From Mesorhizobium loti (GTDB lineage Bacteria; Pseudomonadota; Alphaproteobacteria; Rhizobiales; Rhizobiaceae), in NCBI GenBank assembly GCA_014189435.1, contig CP050293.1:2919001-2983000 (forward strand): a stretch of 64,000 nt of DNA. The letters run 5' to 3'. The first letter of the stretch is position 1. Every line of letters begins with the position of its first letter. Of this stretch, positions 25,476-35,378 are shown one piece after another. Under the pieces are notes generated by a model. The model ran no database searches, had not been told where the DNA came from, and worked only from the letters and a program-made list of their open reading frames with translations. The translations under genes were made by a program, and so were the position numbers.

Positions 25476-27932
25476 TCAGTAGAGGCCGCCGCCGCCGGAC
25501 TGGATGGCTTGATTGGCCTGCGGCGACAGCGCGCCACCGGTGGCATTGGAGCCGTCGGCGCCCATGCCGATCACCCAATAGCTGTCGGCAGGACCAGTGC
25601 CCGGCTTGAAGGCTTCGATAATGGTGCCCGGATCGCCCGATGCGGCACGCATGCCGGTCTTGCGATTGATGGCGACCAGGTTCATGCCTTCGGGCACCTT
25701 GAAGTCGACATTGGGCGTGCCGTCCAGCGCCACCCGCATGAAGTCCTTGAAGATAGGCGCCGCCAGACCGCCGCCGGTGGCGCCGTGGCCAAGGCCGCGC
25801 GGAGTATCGTAGCCCATGTAGAGGCCGACGACGAGGTTGGGCGTATAACCGATGAACCAGGCGTCCTTTTCGTCATTCGTCGTTCCGGTCTTGCCGGCGA
25901 TGTGGCGGCCGAGTTCACCGATGGTGGCGCCGGTGCCGCGCTGCACGACACCTTCCATCATCGAGGTGATCTGGTAGGCCGTCATCGGATCGAGCACCTG
26001 CTCGGAATTGTCGACCAGTTCCGGCTCCGGCTGGTTCTGCCATTCGGGCGCATTGCAGCCCTGGCAGCCACGTTCATCCTGTTTGAACACCGTCTTGCCG
26101 TAGCGATCCTGGATGCGGTCGATGAGAGATGGTTTGATCGACTTGCCGCCATTGGCCATGATCGAATAGGCCGACACCATGCGCATCACGGTGGTTTCGC
26201 CGGAGCCCAGCGCCATCGGCAGATAGGGTGCCAGATGGTCGTAGACGCCAAAGCGCTCGGCATATTCGACGACCAGCTTCATGCCCATGTCATTTGCCAA
26301 TCGCACCGTCATCAGGTTGCGCGACTTCTCGATGCCCGAGCGCAGGGTCGCCGGACCAGCGACGGTGCCGTCGTAGTTCTTCGGCGTCCAGGTCGTGTTG
26401 CCGCTCTGGATGGTGATCGGCCCGTCCATGATCACCGAAGCCGGCGTATAGCCATTGTCGAGCGCCGCCGAATAGACGATCGGCTTGAACGAGGAGCCCG
26501 GCTGGCGCATGGCCTGCGTCGCGCGGTTGAATTCGGACTGCGCGTAGGAGAAGCCGCCGACCATGGCCAGCACACGGCCGGTATGCGGATCCATGGCGAT
26601 CAGGCCGCCCTCGACCTCGGGAACCTGGCGCAGGCTGTAGGCGCCATCGGAGCCATCGTTCTTCTGCACGAAGATGACGTCGCCCGGCTTCAACACCTCG
26701 GCCGGCGACTTGGCCTTGACGGTCTTGCCGTCGACCACATGGCGCATGGCAAAACCCATGTCGTCCTTGCTGACGGTGCCTTCGACGCGTTCCTTGACGA
26801 TGTCGCCGGATGCCTGGCGCGCGGGCTGCAGGCCGATCGACAGGCCTGTCGCCGAACTGTCGAGCACGACGGCGAGCGACCATTCGGGAACATCCTCCAG
26901 CCCCTTGACGTCGCCGAGCGGCACGCCCCAGTCGCCCGACACGTCGATCGATTTCACCGGCCCGCGATAACCGCGCAGCGTGTCGTATTTCATCAACCCG
27001 TTCTGCATCGACTTGCGGGCAATGAGCTGGATCTTCGGATCGAGTGTGGTGCGGACGGAAAGGCCGCCTTCGTAGAGCGCATTCTCGCCGTAGCGGGCGA
27101 TGATCTGGCGGCGCACCTCTTCGGTGAAGTACTCGCCGGCGAACAGATAGGTGCCGCTGCGGCGCGGCGTCACGCCCAGTGGCTCGGCCTTGGCCTTGTT
27201 GCCTTCCTCCCGCGTGACGTAGCCATTCTCGACCATCTGGTCGATGACCCAGTTGCGGCGCTCGATCGCGCGATCGGCATGCTTGAAGGGGTGGTAGTTG
27301 TTCGGTCCCTTCGGCAGGGAGGCCAGATAGGCGGCCTCGGCCACGGACAGTTCGTTGACCGACTTGTCGAAATAGGTCAGCGCCGCACCGGCGACGCCAT
27401 AGGCGCCGAAGCCGAAGAAGATTTCGTTGAGGTAGAGCTCGAGAATGCGATCCTTGGGATAGGCCTGCTCGATGCGGAAGGCGAGGATCATCTCCTTGAT
27501 CTTGCGCTCGTAGGTCTGGTCCGAGGACAGCAGGAAGTTCTTCGCCACCTGCTGGGTGATCGTCGAGGCGCCGACCTGACGCCGGCCCGAGCCGAGATTC
27601 TGCAGGTTGACGATGATGGCGCGGCCAAGGCCGGTCACGTCGATGCCGGGATGGTTGTAGAAGTTCTTGTCTTCCGCCGACAGGAAGGCCGCCTTGACGC
27701 GGTCCGGTATGGCCTGGATCGGCAAATACAGGCGCCGTTCGCGCGCATATTCGGCCATCAGCGCGCCGTCGGACGCATGGATGCGGGTGGTCACCGGCGG
27801 CTCGTATTTGGCCAGCACCTCGTAGTCGGGCAGATCCTTCGACAAATGGCCGATGTAAATGGCAACGCCCGCCGCGACCAGAAGGGCCAGCGTCGTGCCG
27901 ATGCCGAAAAAATAGCCAATGAGACGAATCAT
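25476..27932 (-). CDS. mrcA: Penicillin-binding protein 1A (bifunctional transglycosylase/transpeptidase)
   Basis: An 818-residue class A penicillin-binding protein that polymerises and crosslinks peptidoglycan. One N-terminal membrane anchor (YFFGIGTTLALLVAAGVAIYI) is followed by the glycosyltransferase domain with catalytic Glu87 in SAEDKNFYNHPG and then the QVGASTITQQVAKN block. The transpeptidase domain has SSFKP, the SRN-like KSRNLM and KTGTTND. Between the two is an OB-like insert of the PBP1A type. No start alternative is competitive. It is separated by 213 bases from the AmiC-type amidase gene upstream. Confidence 0.95.
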   Translation of the reverse strand: MIRLIGYFFGIGTTLALLVAAGVAIYIGHLSKDLPDYEVLAKYEPPVTTRIHASDGALMAEYARERRLYLPIQAIPDRVKAAFLSAEDKNFYNHPGIDVTGLGRAIIVNLQNLGSGRRQVGASTITQQVAKNFLLSSDQTYERKIKEMILAFRIEQAYPKDRILELYLNEIFFGFGAYGVAGAALTYFDKSVNELSVAEAAYLASLPKGPNNYHPFKHADRAIERRNWVIDQMVENGYVTREEGNKAKAEPLGVTPRRSGTYLFAGEYFTEEVRRQIIARYGENALYEGGLSVRTTLDPKIQLIARKSMQNGLMKYDTLRGYRGPVKSIDVSGDWGVPLGDVKGLEDVPEWSLAVVLDSSATGLSIGLQPARQASGDIVKERVEGTVSKDDMGFAMRHVVDGKTVKAKSPAEVLKPGDVIFVQKNDGSDGAYSLRQVPEVEGGLIAMDPHTGRVLAMVGGFSYAQSEFNRATQAMRQPGSSFKPIVYSAALDNGYTPASVIMDGPITIQSGNTTWTPKNYDGTVAGPATLRSGIEKSRNLMTVRLANDMGMKLVVEYAERFGVYDHLAPYLPMALGSGETTVMRMVSAYSIMANGGKSIKPSLIDRIQDRYGKTVFKQDERGCQGCNAPEWQNQPEPELVDNSEQVLDPMTAYQITSMMEGVVQRGTGATIGELGRHIAGKTGTTNDEKDAWFIGYTPNLVVGLYMGYDTPRGLGHGATGGGLAAPIFKDFMRVALDGTPNVDFKVPEGMNLVAINRKTGMRAASGDPGTIIEAFKPGTGPADSYWVIGMGADGSNATGGALSPQANQAIQSGGGGLY

Positions 27933-28145
27933 ACCCGCTCCAGTCCTTGGTTCGGGAATTTCCTAAACGAAGCCGCCTTTCGCGCAAGCTTTCGAGCCGG
28001 TCCCAATCCGTAATCGAAAACCCTTGTCGCCACCATGTGGACAAAATACGGCAATGCCGGATTTCGCGGCCGCGAGCCGGAAATAAAAGCACCGGGTGTT
28101 GTCGTCGCGCAACGCTGCCTCTGGTTGCAGCCGCCGCCTTGCATG

Positions 28146-29405
28146 TCAGCCTCCGGTTCCCGGTCCGGCCTTGGCTGAAGCGAAAAGCGCGACGGCATTG
28201 GTTATGCTCTGGGCGGCCTTGCCCCGCCAGTCGGCGTTGAGCAGCTGCGCCTCGTCCTTGGCGTTCGAGAGATAACCGAGTTCGACCAGCACGGATGGCA
28301 CATCGGGCGCCTTGAGCACCTTGAAGCCCGCCGAACGCTGGGGATTGTTGATAAGGCCGACGCTGGTCGACAACTGGCCGACCAGCGTGTGGGCAAAACT
28401 CATCGAGAAATTGTGCGTTTCGCGACGGATCAGGTCGATCAGGATGTCGGTGACTTCCTTGCTGTCGTTCTTGATCTCCATGCCGGCGAACTGGTCGGAG
28501 AGGTTTTCCCGGTCGGCAAGCGCCTGCGCCTCGGGGTCCGAAGCCTTGTCGGAGACGGTGTAGACGGTGGCGCCGCGAATGCCCTTGACGCTGATCGTGT
28601 CGGCATGGATGGAAATGAGCAGGTCGGCCTCATGCTGCCGGGCAATGCGCACGCGGTCGTCCAGACGCAGGAATTCGTCTGTGTCGCGCGTCATGAACAC
28701 ATCGTAATTGCCGACGGCCGCGAGTTTGTCGCGCAGCTCCGTGGCGAAGGCCAGCGTGACGTTCTTCTCGATCGTGCCGTTCAGGCCCTCGGCGCCGCCG
28801 TCGATGCCGCCATGGCCGGGGTCGATGACGACGGTGAAACGATGGCCCGGATTGGAGACCGGCCCGGTGCCGACCCGCCCTCCCTTGTCGGTCGAAACCG
28901 TCGATCCGGTGGTCAGCGCCTGATTGGCAAGTGCGGCATCGAATTCGCGTGCGGAGGCCGCCGACATGTCGATGGCAATGCGGTAGCCGGTTCCGTCCTC
29001 GTTCTTGAGCACATCGAGCTTGTCGACGGCGAACGGCCCCTTGCCGGTGAGGATCAGCCGCGAAACGCCCTCGCCGAGCTGGCCCAGGCGCACACCCTTG
29101 ACCAGGCCGCGCGCCTTCAAATCCTTGGCGTCAATGGCGAATCTCGTATTGGCGAGATCGATGACAAGGCGGCTGGGGCCGCGCAACAGGAACCATTTGA
29201 TATCGGGTTCGCGATCGAAATCGATGACGATGCGCATCTTGGTGGCATCGCCGGCCATCTTGTAGCCTTTTGCCACCAGCGGAGCGTCGGCGGCATTGGC
29301 GACTGAGGAAAAGCCCGAACAGATCGCCAGCAGCAAGAGGCAGAAAGCGCCGAGAATCCGGCCGCCAACACGACATCCCTTGTCTGTGAAGTCTGCCAGT
29401 CCCAT
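28146..29405 (-). CDS. amiC: N-acetylmuramoyl-L-alanine amidase (AmiC-type)
   Basis: A 419-residue exported cell-wall hydrolase that cleaves the amide between MurNAc and the stem peptide. A signal peptide (residues about 18-38) precedes an AMIN domain (MRIVIDFDREPDIKWFLL, SRLVIDLAN). The Amidase_3 domain starts near residue 190 with the zinc site VIDPGHGGIDGGAEG and continues with SIHAD and VELGYLSN. The AMIN domain usually localises the enzyme to the septum. It is encoded beside the PBP1A gene, so the pair fits peptidoglycan growth and splitting. Confidence 0.93.
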   Translation of the reverse strand: MGLADFTDKGCRVGGRILGAFCLLLLAICSGFSSVANAADAPLVAKGYKMAGDATKMRIVIDFDREPDIKWFLLRGPSRLVIDLANTRFAIDAKDLKARGLVKGVRLGQLGEGVSRLILTGKGPFAVDKLDVLKNEDGTGYRIAIDMSAASAREFDAALANQALTTGSTVSTDKGGRVGTGPVSNPGHRFTVVIDPGHGGIDGGAEGLNGTIEKNVTLAFATELRDKLAAVGNYDVFMTRDTDEFLRLDDRVRIARQHEADLLISIHADTISVKGIRGATVYTVSDKASDPEAQALADRENLSDQFAGMEIKNDSKEVTDILIDLIRRETHNFSMSFAHTLVGQLSTSVGLINNPQRSAGFKVLKAPDVPSVLVELGYLSNAKDEAQLLNADWRGKAAQSITNAVALFASAKAGPGTGG

Positions 29406-30057
29406 CTCTCTTCCAGTCGCTCCCGGTTTGGCGCCAGGCGCCCGGTCGTTTTTGTCGAAATGCCGGTTAGGCCGCGAACTCGATTAACGATTGGTATCCA
29501 GAGAAGGTTAACCAAGCCTTTTCATGCAGGTCGTAACCCAGACTTACGTCACGGAACTGCTTTTTGCCGGCATCGGAAATCGGGGTTGCCTTCCACCCCG
29601 CCAAATCATAAAAGCGATGGTGGATCACTGCAATCCTGGAACCGCCCTCCTCCGCAGCTTCTTGCTACAGGGTCAGATGTAAAGGCGGCTCCTTTCGCTT
29701 CACGCGAAAAGGGTTCAGGTGATCGCGACGAATTTCGCAGGCGTGCTCCCGTGGCGGGGGAATCGCCTGCGTGAGGAAAACGGCCGGGTTTGTCCCCGTG
29801 CCGGCTCTGTATGAGCAAACAAGCTGGTCCGGTTCGTCCGGGCTTTGGTTCAAAAGGTTCTGCTGGTGACGATGGCTTCAAGCGCAATCATGGAAAGGTC
29901 CGCATCAAACCGCGCCAGTATGGCTGCGGGCGGCACCGCCATGGCGCTCAAGCGGCGGCCGGCGGACGTTCAAATATCCGGCACCCACATTCCAGACACG
30001 CAGCAGCAGGCTTTGCCTCGCAAGCTGCGGCTGACGGCTGCCGGGGGAAACGAAATA
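29406..30057. other. Long non-coding region; promoter and 5' leader of the RNase E gene
   Basis: About 650 bases lie between the divergent amiC and RNase E genes. No conserved protein frame is seen. The RNase E frame stays open 213 bases further upstream, but that part lacks any known RNase E sequence. The stretch contains several hairpins, for example 29736-29771. In Escherichia coli the long rne leader is the target of autoregulation; a similar role here is inferred. Confidence 0.6.
29736..29771 (+). other. Hairpin in the RNase E leader
   Basis: CGCAGGCG (29736-29743) and CGCCTGCG (29764-29771) are perfectly complementary arms around a GC-rich loop of 20 bases. The hairpin is about 290 bases before the RNase E start and would lie in a long 5' leader if transcription starts upstream of it. 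Confidence 0.5.
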
Positions 30058-33030
30058 ATGCCCAACAAAATGCTGATAGACGCCTCCCACCCGGAGGAAA
30101 CACGCGTTGTCGTCGTTCGCGGTAACCGTATTGAAGAATTCGACTTTGAATCCCAGGACAAGAAGCAGCTCAAAGGAAACATCTACCTGGCCCGCGTAAC
30201 GCGCGTAGAGCCCTCCCTTCAGGCAGCCTTTGTCGAGTATGGCGGCAACCGTCACGGTTTCCTCGCCTTTAGTGAAATACACCCCGACTACTACCAGATC
30301 CCGGTCGCCGATCGTCAGGCACTGCTGCGCGCGGAAGCGCAGGAGGCTGAGGACGAAGAGAACGAGGACGGCGACGGCGATGATCGCCAGAGCCGCGATC
30401 GTGGGCGGCGCGGCCGCCGGCGCGGCGGCAAGCCCCGCGACCGCGGTGAGCACAAGCGCGATGCAGCCGATTCCGACGAGGCAGGCGAAGGCAGCGAAAA
30501 TGGCGACATCGTTGTCGAGGAGATCTCCCACACCTCCGAGATCATCGAACACGCAGCCGATACATCGGAACATTCGGATGCCTCGGGGCACGCCGGCGCG
30601 TCCGAGCATGACGAAGCTTCGGCTGACCAGGACGAAACGGAAACCCGCGAGGGTGGCCCGACATCGATCGCCGCCGTGGTCGAAGGCGATGTGATTTCCG
30701 AACCCGTCCCGCAGGCCGAACAGGGCAGCGAAGCCACATCCGGCGACAATGATCGCGGCATGCTGGAAGAAGTACAGTCCTCGCATCCGGACGATCACGA
30801 GGTCGAATCGGTCGGTGCCGAGGATGCGCTGGAAGAAGTGCGCAATCGCCGCAAGCCGGTGCGCCGCCAGTACAAGATCCAGGAAGTGATCAAGCGCCGG
30901 CAGATCCTGCTGGTGCAGGTCGTCAAGGAAGAGCGCGGCAACAAGGGCGCGGCCCTCACCACCTATCTGTCGCTTGCCGGCCGCTATTCGGTGCTGATGC
31001 CGAACACGGCGCGCGGCGGCGGCATTTCGCGCAAGATCACCAGCGCGGTGGACCGCAAGCGCCTGAAGGAAGTCGTTGCCGATCTCGAAGTGCCGCAGGG
31101 CATGGGCGTCATCCTGCGCACCGCCGGCGAGAGCCGTACCAAGGCCGAGATCAAGCGCGACTACGAATATTTGATGCGGCTTTGGGAAAATGTCCGCAAT
31201 CTCACCTTGCAGTCCACGGCCCCTGCCCTGGTCTATGAGGAAGGCAGCCTGATCAAGCGCTCCGTGCGCGACCTCTACAACAAGGATATCGACGAGATTC
31301 TTGTCTCCGGCGAGGAAGGCTATCGCGAAGCCAAGGACTTCATGCGCATGCTGATGCCGAGCCACGCCAAGGTGGTTCAGCCGTTCCGCGACACGACGCC
31401 GATCTTCGTGCGCAACGGCATCGAGGCTCAGCTCGACCGCATGCTGCAGCCGCAGGTGACGCTGAAGAGCGGCGGCTACATCATCATCAACCAGACCGAG
31501 GCGCTGGTTGCCATCGACGTCAATTCGGGCCGCTCCACCAAGGAGCACTCGATCGAGGACACCGCACTCCACACCAATCTGGAGGCGGCCGAGGAAGTCG
31601 CGCGTCAGCTCAGGCTGCGCGATCTCGCCGGCCTGATCGTCATCGACTTCATCGACATGGAGGAGAACCGCAACAACCGCTCCGTCGAAAAGCGGCTGAA
31701 GGATCACCTCAAGAACGATCGTGCGCGCATCCAGGTCGGCCGTATCTCGCATTTCGGCCTGATGGAGATGTCACGCCAGCGCATCCGCGCCAGCGTGCTG
31801 GAATCGACCATGAAGCCCTGCCCGCATTGCGGCGGCACCGGCCATGTGCGCTCCGATTCGTCGGTCGCGCTGATGGTGGTGCGGGCGATCGAGGAATTCC
31901 TGCTCAAGGATTCGCGCAGCCACATCACAGTGCGGACGCCGGCGGCGACCGCACTCTACGTGCTCAACCACAAGCGCGGCACGCTGGTGGAACTCGAAAG
32001 CCGCTTTGGGCTGACGATCACCGTCGAGGCCGACGATTCGGTCGGTGCGCAGCACTATGCGATCTTCCGCGGCGCGCTGGCTGAAAAGCCGGAAGGCTTC
32101 GTCGAGGCACGCAGCTTCCCGGCCTATGTCGAGCCGGAAGAGCCCGAGGACGAGATCGTCGTCGTCGAGGAAGACGACGAGGCGCCGGTGCAGGCCGAAC
32201 AGCCGCGCCAGCAGCCGCAGCAACAACAGCCTCGGCCCGCTGCCGGTGGTGAGGACGGCGAAGGCCGCGACCGCAAGCGCCGCAAGCGTCGGCGTCGTCG
32301 CGGCGGCAAGGACCGCGACCGCGAACATGGCGCCCCTGCGGACGGGACTTCCGTCTCCGCTCCGGCTGGCGAGTTCTCCGACTCGGCGGACGGCGAGGAG
32401 GAAGCGGACGACAACGCCCCCGTTGGTGTCGCCGAAACATCGGAAACGGTTGAGGCGTCGGACGAAGGCCAGGGCACTTCGGATGAAGGCCCAGGCACTT
32501 CGGACGAAGGCCAGGGCAAGAAGCGCCGGCGTGGCAAGCGCGGCGGCAAACGCAACCGCCGCGAAGACGGTGAAGGCGAGGCCGAGGCAAGCGCCGGCGA
32601 AACAGCCGACGCATCTGAAGTCGAAGTCTCGGCAACCGAGGTGATCGCCACCGAGCCGGTCGTTGCCGCACCGGCCGAAGAGCCGGTGGTGCTTGCGCCG
32701 GCCAATGACGACGCGCCGATCGCTGAAAAGCCTAAGAAGCCCCGTCGTGCCGCCAAGCCGAAGAAGGCCGCGGCCGAAATCGTCGCCGAAGAGCCGGCTG
32801 CCGAAGTGGTCGCGGAAGTACCGGTCGAGACGCCGGCCGCCGCACCCGACGAAACAGCCGTCGCTTCCGTCAAGGATGCACCGAAGGCCCGCCCGTCACG
32901 GCGCAAGCCGGCGGCCGTCGATGCGCCGGTCGTGCCGGTGGTGTCTTCGACCGTTGCGGAAGAGCCCGCGGCCAAGACCGAGGACAAGCCGAAGCGCGCC
33001 GGCTGGTGGCAGCGGAAAGGCTTTTTCTAA
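30058..33030 (+). CDS. rne: Ribonuclease E/G
   Basis: A 990-residue endoribonuclease, the core of the RNA degradosome. It starts MPNKMLIDASHPEETRVVVV, the family N-terminus. The S1 domain (GNIYLARVTRVEPSLQAAFV) is interrupted at about residues 95-275 by a strongly acidic/basic insert. The catalytic DNase I-like part has NQTEALVAIDVNSGR with the magnesium-binding Asp, and the zinc-link is CPHCGGTGH. The C-terminal 280 residues are low-complexity, alternating Arg-rich and Glu/Ala-rich segments that would form a scaffold, ending WWQRKGFF. The ATG at 30058 is chosen by homology and has GGGGGAAA upstream. Confidence 0.95.
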   Translation: MPNKMLIDASHPEETRVVVVRGNRIEEFDFESQDKKQLKGNIYLARVTRVEPSLQAAFVEYGGNRHGFLAFSEIHPDYYQIPVADRQALLRAEAQEAEDEENEDGDGDDRQSRDRGRRGRRRGGKPRDRGEHKRDAADSDEAGEGSENGDIVVEEISHTSEIIEHAADTSEHSDASGHAGASEHDEASADQDETETREGGPTSIAAVVEGDVISEPVPQAEQGSEATSGDNDRGMLEEVQSSHPDDHEVESVGAEDALEEVRNRRKPVRRQYKIQEVIKRRQILLVQVVKEERGNKGAALTTYLSLAGRYSVLMPNTARGGGISRKITSAVDRKRLKEVVADLEVPQGMGVILRTAGESRTKAEIKRDYEYLMRLWENVRNLTLQSTAPALVYEEGSLIKRSVRDLYNKDIDEILVSGEEGYREAKDFMRMLMPSHAKVVQPFRDTTPIFVRNGIEAQLDRMLQPQVTLKSGGYIIINQTEALVAIDVNSGRSTKEHSIEDTALHTNLEAAEEVARQLRLRDLAGLIVIDFIDMEENRNNRSVEKRLKDHLKNDRARIQVGRISHFGLMEMSRQRIRASVLESTMKPCPHCGGTGHVRSDSSVALMVVRAIEEFLLKDSRSHITVRTPAATALYVLNHKRGTLVELESRFGLTITVEADDSVGAQHYAIFRGALAEKPEGFVEARSFPAYVEPEEPEDEIVVVEEDDEAPVQAEQPRQQPQQQQPRPAAGGEDGEGRDRKRRKRRRRRGGKDRDREHGAPADGTSVSAPAGEFSDSADGEEEADDNAPVGVAETSETVEASDEGQGTSDEGPGTSDEGQGKKRRRGKRGGKRNRREDGEGEAEASAGETADASEVEVSATEVIATEPVVAAPAEEPVVLAPANDDAPIAEKPKKPRRAAKPKKAAAEIVAEEPAAEVVAEVPVETPAAAPDETAVASVKDAPKARPSRRKPAAVDAPVVPVVSSTVAEEPAAKTEDKPKRAGWWQRKGFF
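32461..32523 (+). repeat. Three 21-bp tandem repeats in the RNase E tail
   Basis: Three 21-bp units starting GACGAAGGCC, GATGAAGGCC and GACGAAGGCC encode the peptide DEGQGTS / DEGPGTS / DEGQGKK. They lie in the disordered C-terminal scaffold just before the Arg-rich KRRRGKRGGKRNRR segment. Copy number probably varies between strains. Confidence 0.8.
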
Positions 33031-33067
33031 GCCTTTCAGTCACTTGAAGTGATTTTCTGACAAGAAG

Positions 33068-33102
33068 AATCCCGCGCCATCGAAAGATGGCGCGGGATTT
33101 TT
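33068..33102 (+). terminator. Rho-independent terminator of the RNase E gene
   Basis: A 14-pair stem (AATCCCGCGCCATC with GATGGCGCGGGATT) and a GAAA tetraloop are followed by TTTTTC. It is one of the clearest terminators in the window and lies 38 bases after the stop codon. Confidence 0.95.
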
Positions 33103-33132
33103 CATACCTGGCGTTCCGATGGACCGTGAGAG

Positions 33133-34080
33133 CTACGGCGCGAAGATCGACCAGTTCATCATCCTGGCCAGTTTTTCCAGCGCGATCGAACCCAGCTTGG
33201 AATTGCCGTTGGCATTGAGACCGGGCGACCAGACGGCAAGCGACGCCACGCCCGGCACGATACCCAATATGCCGCCGCCAACGCCGCTCTTGCCGGGGAT
33301 GCCGACGCGGAAGGCGAAATCGCCGGAACCGTCATAGTGGCCGCAGGTCAGCATCATGGCGCCGATGCGGCGTGCCCGCTCGGCCGACACCACGCTATGC
33401 CCGGTCGCCGGGTTCTTGCCGCCATTGGCGAGGAAGCGACCGGCGAGCGCCAGTTGCCGGCAGCTCATGGCGATGGCGCAGTGGTGGAAATAGACGCCCA
33501 GCGCCAGCTCCGGCGCATGGTGAAGATTGCCGAAGGATTTCATGTAGTTGGCAAGCGCAAAGTTGCGATAGCCGGTGGCCCGTTCAGACGCCGCGACCTC
33601 GCGGTCGATGATGATGGTCTCGTCGTCGGCCAGGAACTGGATGAAGCGCAGGATTTCGCCGATCGCTTCGCGCGGCTGGTGGCCGGCAAGCAGGATGTCG
33701 GAAATGACGATGGCGCCGGCATTGATGAACGGATTGCGCGGAATGCCGTTCTCGTGCTCGAGCTGCACGATCGAGTTGAACGGATTGCCTGACGGTTCGC
33801 GCCCAACCCGCTGCCACAGCGCGTCGCCGACATTGCCGAGCGCCAGCGTCAGCGTGAACACCTTCGAGATACTCTGGATCGAAAAGGCCTGATCGGCATC
33901 GCCTGCTGTCAGCACGCGGCCGTCATTGGTGACGGCGGCAATACCGAACTTCTTCGGATCGACCTTGCCCAGCTGCGGAATGTAGGAAGCGACGTCACCG
34001 CGATCGGTGCGATCGGCCATTTCGGCTGCGACTTCGGCCAATGCCTGATCAAGTTTGAGGGCCTGTTCGAGTTCCGGCAT
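33133..34080 (-). CDS. glsA: Glutaminase A
   Basis: A 315-residue serine-dependent glutaminase that hydrolyses glutamine to glutamate and ammonia. The catalytic Ser70-x-x-Lys73 is in [10 protein letters not shown]. Other family blocks are [30 protein letters not shown] and [12 protein letters not shown]. Length is typical. It ends beside the RNase E terminator and begins four bases after the aminotransferase gene on the same strand, so the two form an operon. Confidence 0.94.
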   Translation of the reverse strand: MPELEQALKLDQALAEVAAEMADRTDRGDVASYIPQLGKVDPKKFGIAAVTNDGRVLTAGDADQAFSIQSISKVFTLTLALGNVGDALWQRVGREPSGNPFNSIVQLEHENGIPRNPFINAGAIVISDILLAGHQPREAIGEILRFIQFLADDETIIIDREVAASERATGYRNFALANYMKSFGNLHHAPELALGVYFHHCAIAMSCRQLALAGRFLANGGKNPATGHSVVSAERARRIGAMMLTCGHYDGSGDFAFRVGIPGKSGVGGGILGIVPGVASLAVWSPGLNANGNSKLGSIALEKLARMMNWSIFAP

Positions 34081-34084
34081 GGCG

Positions 34085-35233
34085 CTACCTCAACCAGCGT
34101 TCGATGCGCGCCATCGCCTCGACCATGTCGTCGTGGCTGCCGGCGTAGGAGAAGCGCATGGTCCGATGCCCCGCCTGGGTATCGAAGTCGCGGCCGGGTG
34201 TCGCCGCCACATGCGCCTCAGCCAGCATCTTGCGTGCGAAGGCCATGCTGTCGTTGGTATGCCTGGTGACATCGCAGAAGGCATAGAAGGCGCCGTCCAT
34301 GGGCGCTGCCAACGGAAAGCCGAGTTCCGGCAGGCGTTTCATCAGGAGTTCCCGGTTCCAGGCGTAACGGCCTTTCACCGCCTCGAGCTCGTCAGTCGCC
34401 CTGAACGCCTCGATCGCGGCAATCTGCGACAGTTCCGGCGGCGAGATGTAGAGGCTCTGGGCGACGCGCTCGACCGGCCGCACCAAGTCTTGCGGCAACA
34501 CCATCCAGCCGATGCGCCAGCCGGTCATGCAATAGTATTTCGAGAACGAGTTGATCACCGTCACGTCGCCGCCATAGGCAAGTGCGGTGGTGTCGGGGGC
34601 GGCATAGGCCAGCCGATGGTAGATCTCGTCGGAGATGACGGCGATGCCGAGTTCTTGTGCCGTCCTCACCAGGGCCGCCAGTTCATCGGCCGGAATGACC
34701 GCCCCGGTCGGATTGGCCGGACTGGCGAACAGAACACCCTTCAGCGGCTTTTCACGATGCGCGGTCTCCAGATGGCCGGCATGCAGGTAGGCGGCGTCGC
34801 CAAGCTCGATCTCGACCACGTCGATGCCGAGTGCGGCCATGATGTTGCGATAGGCGGGATAGCCGGGCGCCGCGATGGCGACGCGGTCACCCGGATCGAA
34901 CATCGCCAGGAAGGCGAGATTGAAGGCGGCCGACGACCCGGTCGTCACCGCGATCCGGCCGGGCTCGATATCAAGCCCGTAGTGATCGGCGTAGTGTCCG
35001 GCGATCGCCTTGCGCAAGGCAGCGAGGCCGAGCGCGTCGGTGTAGCCGATGCGTCCGTCCTGCAGCGCCTTGGCTGCAGCCGCGCGAACCAGAACCGGCG
35101 CGGGATCGGAGGGCTGGCCGACGGCCATCGAAACAACCGGCACGCCCTGGGCTTTCAGCCGGTTTGCCTCGGCCAGAATGTCCATGGCATGGAAGGGCTC
35201 GACATTGCCACGGCGTGAGAGCGAAACGACCAT
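34085..35233 (-). CDS. Pyridoxal-phosphate aminotransferase, class I/II
   Basis: A 382-residue fold-type I aminotransferase. The PLP lysine is Lys232 in [16 protein letters not shown], and the cofactor phosphate and ring contacts are in [20 protein letters not shown] and SDEIYHRL. It resembles aspartate/alanine-type enzymes. The substrate is not fixed by the sequence. Position four bases upstream of glsA links it to glutamate/glutamine metabolism. Confidence 0.9.
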   Translation of the reverse strand: MVVSLSRRGNVEPFHAMDILAEANRLKAQGVPVVSMAVGQPSDPAPVLVRAAAAKALQDGRIGYTDALGLAALRKAIAGHYADHYGLDIEPGRIAVTTGSSAAFNLAFLAMFDPGDRVAIAAPGYPAYRNIMAALGIDVVEIELGDAAYLHAGHLETAHREKPLKGVLFASPANPTGAVIPADELAALVRTAQELGIAVISDEIYHRLAYAAPDTTALAYGGDVTVINSFSKYYCMTGWRIGWMVLPQDLVRPVERVAQSLYISPPELSQIAAIEAFRATDELEAVKGRYAWNRELLMKRLPELGFPLAAPMDGAFYAFCDVTRHTNDSMAFARKMLAEAHVAATPGRDFDTQAGHRTMRFSYAGSHDDMVEAMARIERWLR

Positions 35234-35378
35234 TTAACCAGTATTCCCGATGACTGACGGCGCCAAGCACTGGCGCATGCGCCGCACAAATGCCCGATTG
35301 ATGTGAGGATCACAAGTTGAGGAAGTTTCCGGCGCCGACTTTTCATCTTTCGCCCGCTCGTCTACCAGTGGAGCCATC

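Noticed and set aside
25509..28013. 834-codon open frame on the plus strand opposite the PBP1A gene
   Set aside because: It mirrors the codon structure of the intact PBP1A gene in GC-rich DNA; the translation is His/Arg/Asp-rich with no domain. The same holds for the 600-codon frame at 26290-28092.
29905..31752. 615-codon minus-strand open frame across the RNase E gene
   Set aside because: Antisense shadow; hydrophobic stretches come from reverse reading of the charged RNase E insert.
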